Source: an uncultured Thermoleophilia bacterium | Lineage (GTDB): Bacteria > Actinomycetota > Thermoleophilia > UBA2241 | Direction of reading: 5' to 3' | Length of the DNA: 10,440 bases | Assembly (NCBI GenBank): GCA_903912585.1 | Contig: CAIWHY010000514.1 | Span: forward strand, 1-10,440 | Shown here: positions 7,105-10,440 of the stretch, piece after piece | How positions within the stretch are numbered: the first letter of the stretch is position 1 | How the letters are laid out: every line of letters begins with the position of its first letter | Notes under the pieces: generated by a model | Told to the model about the DNA's origin: nothing | Databases searched by the model: none | The model's input: only the letters and a program-made list of their open reading frames with translations | Position numbers and translations under genes: made by a program

Positions 7105-8688
7105 TCAGTACGCCCCGCGCTTGTTGAGCACGGCGGGCAGCGTCTGCAGCATCAGCTTGATGTCCCAGCTCAGGCTCCAGCTCGTGACGTACATGTAGTC
7201 GAGCTTGACCATCTCGTCGAACGGGATGTCGCTGCGCCCGAGCACCTGCCAGAGCCCGGTGATGCCGGGCGTGATGCCGAGGCGCTTCTGGGTCCAGCCG
7301 CGGCACTGCTTGGCCTCTTCGACCCAGAGCGGGCGCGGCCCGACGAGGCTCATGTCCCCGGCGAGGACGTTGAGGATCTGCGGCAGCTCGTCGAGGCTCC
7401 AGCGGCGCAGCCAGCCGCCACTCCGGGTCATGCGCGGGTCTGCGTGGATCTTGAACATCGGCCCCGAGTACTCGTTCTGGTCGGCGAGTACCTCGCGATA
7501 CTCGTCGGCGTGCTCGTGCATCGAGCGGAACTTGTAGATCCGGAACGTGCGGCCACCGCGGCCCATGCGCTCCTGGCGGTAGAACACCGGACCGCGCGAG
7601 TCCAGTTTGACGATGAGGCCCAGCACGAGCATGGCCGGCAGCATCAGCAGGAAGAGCGCGCTCCCGACGACGAGGTCGAAGACGCGCTTGACCGTCATGT
7701 CGACCCGGCTGAGCTCTGCGTGCCCGATGTCGAGCAGCGGGATGCCTTCCACGTCATCGACGAGCGCCCGCGAGCTCACGACCTCGAACAGGCGCGGCAC
7801 GATGTTCACGCGCACGTCCGTGTCGGCGCAGGCACGCACGACGCGCAGGAAGTCGTTGTGGCGCGCCCGCGAGAAGGCGACGACGACGCGGTCGATCTGC
7901 TGGCGCGCGACGATGTCCTTGAGGTCGTCGAGCGCGCCCAGGATGCGCGCCGGCGGGCCCCCGTCGCCGTTGGCCAGCGGCTCGCCGTCGTCGAGGAAGC
8001 CGACCAGCTTGACTCTGTACTCGGGGTGCTTGAGGAACTTGGCGGCGACGCTGTGGCCGACCTGGCCGGCGCCGATGATGAGCACACGCTCGTCGAACTT
8101 CGCGCGCGACCAGACGGTGACGCGCGTCACCCAGCGTGCCAAGGGGCAGAGCAAGACGGCGAAGGCCCAGAAGGCGATGAGGTAGGCGACCGGCGCGTGC
8201 GCGCCGTAGACGGCCACGGCGACGATGAGCACCAGCCAGCTTGCGGACGTCAGTGCCGTGAGGCCGCTGAGCGTGTCGGTGAGGTTCATGCCGCCGATGC
8301 TGCGCCCGGCCTCCCGGTAGAGGCCGAACGCCCAGAGAGCCGCGAGCCAGTAAGGGGTGAAGAGCAGGAACAACGTGACGCCGCCGCGCGGGTCGGCGTC
8401 GAAGGCCGCGAAGAGCCGGTGGACGAGCGGGGCGTTCGACATGGCGTCGCCGATCCAGCCGGCGAGCATCGCGGCCGCCACCAGCGCGACGGCATCCGCC
8501 GTGATCGTCGTCACGACGCGCAGGTAGCCGGGGTGACGTTCGCGCACCCGCTCGTCGCCGGCCTCCAGGAGGCCGAGCTCGGTGAACCCCGTGCGGTCGT
8601 CTTTGAACGTGCCAGTACTCACGTCTACAGCATCGACAACACGGGCCTCAGACCTGAGCGTGTACTCCTCTTTCTTGGTGCCCGCCAA
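7105..8688 (-). CDS. Polyprenyl glycosylphosphotransferase (WbaP/EPS-type sugar transferase)
   Basis: This 527-residue membrane enzyme moves a sugar 1-phosphate from a nucleotide sugar to undecaprenyl phosphate, the first step of lipid-linked glycan assembly. The N-terminal half has four hydrophobic segments (about 58-80, 104-123, 140-161, 165-184). A cytoplasmic Rossmann-like domain follows, with G206-AGQVG211 and about 130 residues. A fifth membrane segment at 338-361 leads into the catalytic PF02397 domain: PVFYRQERMG, FRIYKFRSM, the catalytic SLD433-E434-LPQ, SLVGPRPL, and PGITGLWQV. Everything needed for activity appears present; the sugar (hexose or N-acetylhexosamine) cannot be read from sequence. 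The upstream in-frame start is TTG 8688. GTG 8622 is an alternative that would remove 22 non-conserved residues, so the N-terminus is uncertain. The stop is TGA. Confidence 0.94.
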   Translation of the reverse strand: MAGTKKEEYTLRSEARVVDAVDVSTGTFKDDRTGFTELGLLEAGDERVRERHPGYLRVVTTITADAVALVAAAMLAGWIGDAMSNAPLVHRLFAAFDADPRGGVTLFLLFTPYWLAALWAFGLYREAGRSIGGMNLTDTLSGLTALTSASWLVLIVAVAVYGAHAPVAYLIAFWAFAVLLCPLARWVTRVTVWSRAKFDERVLIIGAGQVGHSVAAKFLKHPEYRVKLVGFLDDGEPLANGDGGPPARILGALDDLKDIVARQQIDRVVVAFSRARHNDFLRVVRACADTDVRVNIVPRLFEVVSSRALVDDVEGIPLLDIGHAELSRVDMTVKRVFDLVVGSALFLLMLPAMLVLGLIVKLDSRGPVFYRQERMGRGGRTFRIYKFRSMHEHADEYREVLADQNEYSGPMFKIHADPRMTRSGGWLRRWSLDELPQILNVLAGDMSLVGPRPLWVEEAKQCRGWTQKRLGITPGITGLWQVLGRSDIPFDEMVKLDYMYVTSWSLSWDIKLMLQTLPAVLNKRGAY

Positions 8689-8709
8689 GACCGCCCCATC
8701 CGCTCGGTG

Positions 8710-8731
8710 CCCCGGGAGTCCGCACCCGGGG
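8710..8731. repeat. GC-only inverted repeat in the leader of the phosphoglycosyltransferase gene
   Basis: CCCCGGG (8710-8716) and CCCGGGG (8725-8731) form a 7-bp stem around an 8-nt loop. It lies 22 bases upstream of the TTG start and would be in the 5' leader on the minus strand. It has no U-run, so it is not a standard terminator. It might affect translation or be chance in GC-rich DNA. The rest of the 135-bp spacer (8689-8823) shows no firm promoter; CACAAT on the minus strand near 8750 is a weak -10 candidate. Confidence 0.35.
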
Positions 8732-8823
8732 GGCGACTCTACGCCCTATTGTGCCCCTCGTCCTACCCACAGGAGACCCGTCCTAGTGCAGGAGCGCCGT
8801 CAGGGCAGGCGACGGAGCCAGAT

Positions 8824-9597
8824 CTACAGCACGACCTCCAGCGCCTCGATCGCCGTCGCCCGGCCACCTTCCGTGCTGATGAGCGCGGCGTCCAGCCTCA
8901 CGGGGCCGTCGCCCACCTCAAACTGCTGCGGCAGTTCGGTGAGGAAGCGCTGCAGGATGATGTCGGTGCGCACGCCGATGACGGAGTCCAGCGGCCCGGT
9001 CATGCCGACGTCGGTCATGTAGGCGGTGCCGCCGCGCAGCACGCGCGCGTCGGAGGTCTGCACATGCGTGTGCGTGCCCAGCACGGCGGTGACGCGGCCG
9101 TCGAGGTAGTGGCCCATGGCGACCTTCTCGCTGGTCGCCTCGGCGTGCAGATCGACGACGATGGTCTCCGCCAGACCGGCAGCCTCCTCCACGAGCCGGT
9201 CGACGATGCGGAAGGGCGAAAGCCCGGTGCCGAGAAAGAGCTGGCCGGCGAGGTTGATGACCGCGACCTCGGTGCCGTCCGCGGCCGGCCGCACTGTCAG
9301 GCCGCGGCCGGGAGCGCCCTCGGGGAAGTTCGCCGGCCGCACGATGCGGTCGTCCGTTGCCAGGAATGAATACACTTCCTTCTGACGCCAGACGTGGTTG
9401 CCGGTCGTGAGCACGTCGACGCCGCCACCCAGCAGGCGGAGGGCGAGCTTGGAGGTGATGCCGGCGCCGTTGGCGACGTTCTCGCCGTTGGCGATCACGA
9501 AGTCGACGGCGCGCTCCGCGCGAAAGCCGGGCAGCCACGTGAGGAGTGCGTCGCGGCCGGGCTGGCCGAACACGTCACCGACGAAAAGGATCTTCAT
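8824..9597 (-). CDS. ymdB: YmdB-family metallophosphoesterase
   Basis: The 257-residue protein matches the YmdB/TIGR00282 family, dinuclear-metal cytoplasmic phosphodiesterases that hydrolyse 2',3'-cyclic nucleotides in characterised members. All expected metal and active-site residues are visible at canonical places: D8 in FVGDVFG, E39-N40 in ANGENVANG, N67-H68 in TGNHVW, H151 in DLHAEATSEK, and H176 and H178 in GTHTHVQT. The C-terminal MTDVGMTGP motif is also present. Length is normal. The start is ATG 9597-9595 with only a weak G-run upstream; the stop is TAG 8826-8824. In many Gram-positive bacteria this gene follows rny (RNase Y); here its upstream neighbour is nuoN, 52 bases away on the same strand. 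Read-through from the nuo operon is possible. It probably has no role in the glycan locus. Confidence 0.95.
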   Translation of the reverse strand: MKILFVGDVFGQPGRDALLTWLPGFRAERAVDFVIANGENVANGAGITSKLALRLLGGGVDVLTTGNHVWRQKEVYSFLATDDRIVRPANFPEGAPGRGLTVRPAADGTEVAVINLAGQLFLGTGLSPFRIVDRLVEEAAGLAETIVVDLHAEATSEKVAMGHYLDGRVTAVLGTHTHVQTSDARVLRGGTAYMTDVGMTGPLDSVIGVRTDIILQRFLTELPQQFEVGDGPVRLDAALISTEGGRATAIEALEVVL

Positions 9598-9649
9598 GGG
9601 CCCAGTCTACCCGACGGCGCTCCGGGCCCGACTGCGGGGGTCGCGGGGG

Positions 9650-10440
9650 TCAGCCGCCGAGCAGCCGCACGGCGCCCTCGGCGGCCCGCAGCAGCAGGTC
9701 CGGGAAGAGGCCCACGACGATCACGCCGAGGCCGAGCACGACGACCGCGGCCTGGACGCCGAGCTGCGAACTCTCCGGCTCGGCCTCCACGACCTGCTCC
9801 TCGGGCGCTTCGCGGAAGTACATGTACCAGACGATGCGCAGGTAGTAGTACGCCGACACGGCGCTCATGATGACGGCGACGATCGCCAGCCACGTGAGCC
9901 TGGCCTGCACGACGGTCGTGAACAGGTAGAACTTGCCCCAGAAGCCGGCGGTCGGCGGGATGCCGGTGAGCGAGACCATGAAGAGCGCCATCAGCCCGGC
10001 CGCCCACGGCATCGTGCGCCCGAGCCCGGCCATCTCCCCCAGCGTGTAGCCGTACTTGCGCCGGGCGCGGATCCAGATGAGCACGCCGAAGGCGCCGAGG
10101 TTCATGAGCGCGTAGGTCGCGAGGTAGAAGAGGATGGCGCCGATGCCGAGGGTGTTCCCGGCTTTGCCCGCGGCGATGAGGCCGAGCGTCAGGTAGCCCG
10201 CATGCGCGATGCTGGAGTAGGCGAGCATGCGCTTGAGGTTGCGCTGCGGCAGGGCGAGCACGTTGCCGACGGTCATCGTGACGACGGCGAGGATGATCAT
10301 CGCGTCCACCCAGGTCTGCCACTGCAGGTGGCCGGCGACGACGAAGAACTTGGCGAAGGCGATGAAGGCGGCGGCCTTGACGCCCACCGACATGAAGGCG
10401 GTGACCGGCGTGGGGGCGCCCTCGTAGACGTCCGGCGCCC
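9650..10440 (-). CDS. nuoN: NADH-quinone oxidoreductase subunit N, 3' part (5' end outside window)
   Basis: About 263 C-terminal residues of the complex I proton-pumping subunit NuoN are visible; the frame runs off the right edge. Near the edge it reads APDVYEGAPTPVTAFMSVG followed by KAAAF, a nearly invariant NuoN segment carrying the conserved transmembrane lysine. Next come NLKRMLAYSSIAHAGY, ALMNLGAFGVL and SLTGIPPTAGFWGKFYLF, all characteristic. Several hydrophobic helices alternate with short loops, and the last membrane helix is near VVVLGLGVIVVGLFPDLLL. The stop TGA at 9652-9650 gives a usual C-terminus. The ATG at 10393 is internal to the conserved domain and is not the start. As nuoN is normally the last gene of the nuo operon, this marks the end of a respiratory operon and the border of the glycan locus. 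Confidence 0.97.
   Translation of the reverse strand, partial: APDVYEGAPTPVTAFMSVGVKAAAFIAFAKFFVVAGHLQWQTWVDAMIILAVVTMTVGNVLALPQRNLKRMLAYSSIAHAGYLTLGLIAAGKAGNTLGIGAILFYLATYALMNLGAFGVLIWIRARRKYGYTLGEMAGLGRTMPWAAGLMALFMVSLTGIPPTAGFWGKFYLFTTVVQARLTWLAIVAVIMSAVSAYYYLRIVWYMYFREAPEEQVVEAEPESSQLGVQAAVVVLGLGVIVVGLFPDLLLRAAEGAVRLLGG

Noticed and set aside
7444..9369. 641-codon open frame on the + strand
   Set aside because: It is antisense to the phosphoglycosyltransferase and ymdB, both with complete conserved motifs. Its product is rich in R, E, A, D and H without any domain, typical of a high-GC shadow frame.
9634..9651. Two tandem copies of GCGGGGGTC at the end of nuoN
   Set aside because: A 9-bp duplication in G-rich DNA overlapping the stop codon; probably simple-sequence slippage with no evident function.

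Overview
The window is GC-rich (roughly two-thirds G+C by eye). Its genes are tightly packed, with frequent GTG and TTG starts and long antisense shadow frames, as in a high-GC bacterium. The right edge carries nuoN (complex I) beside a YmdB-family phosphodiesterase, so this is chromosome, not plasmid or phage. A high-GC phylum such as Actinomycetota is plausible, but nothing here fixes the taxon. I see no tRNA, rRNA, CRISPR array, transposase, integrase or attachment site.

Region 1 (1-4715, + strand) is a compact operon of five genes that overlap or nearly touch. It holds the C-terminal end of a Gfo/Idh/MocA-type sugar oxidoreductase, an SDR oxidoreductase with an enlarged active-site loop, a NodB-type polysaccharide deacetylase, a DUF2172/DUF4910 aminopeptidase-like protein with a C-terminal winged helix, and a polysaccharide pyruvyltransferase. 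The junctions are a 17-nt overlap, a 7-nt overlap, a 4-nt ATGA overlap and a 1-nt gap, which implies co-transcription and translational coupling. The operon continues leftwards out of the window.

Region 2 (4716-8823) holds singly arranged glycan genes on alternating strands. These are a UDP-hexose 4-epimerase-like enzyme (-), gmd for GDP-mannose 4,6-dehydratase (+), and a membrane phosphoglycosyltransferase of the WbaP/polyprenyl glycosylphosphotransferase type (-). The last would load the first sugar phosphate onto the lipid carrier. The epimerase promoter area has a consensus -10 box followed directly by a 17-bp perfect palindrome.

Region 3 (8824-10440, - strand) returns to housekeeping: ymdB, then the 3' part of nuoN.

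Together regions 1 and 2 are the right end of a surface-glycan locus (exopolysaccharide, capsule, O-antigen-like or glycoprotein glycan). The genes supply nucleotide sugars (epimerase, gmd, SDR, Gfo/Idh), lipid-linked initiation (phosphoglycosyltransferase) and modification (deacetylation, pyruvylation, and an unassigned hydrolase-like step by the DUF4910 protein). The DUF4910 protein and the PtmA-like SDR loop are the least explained parts. They hint at a modified amino or acidic sugar, but the window has no synthase or nucleotidyltransferase that would prove it.
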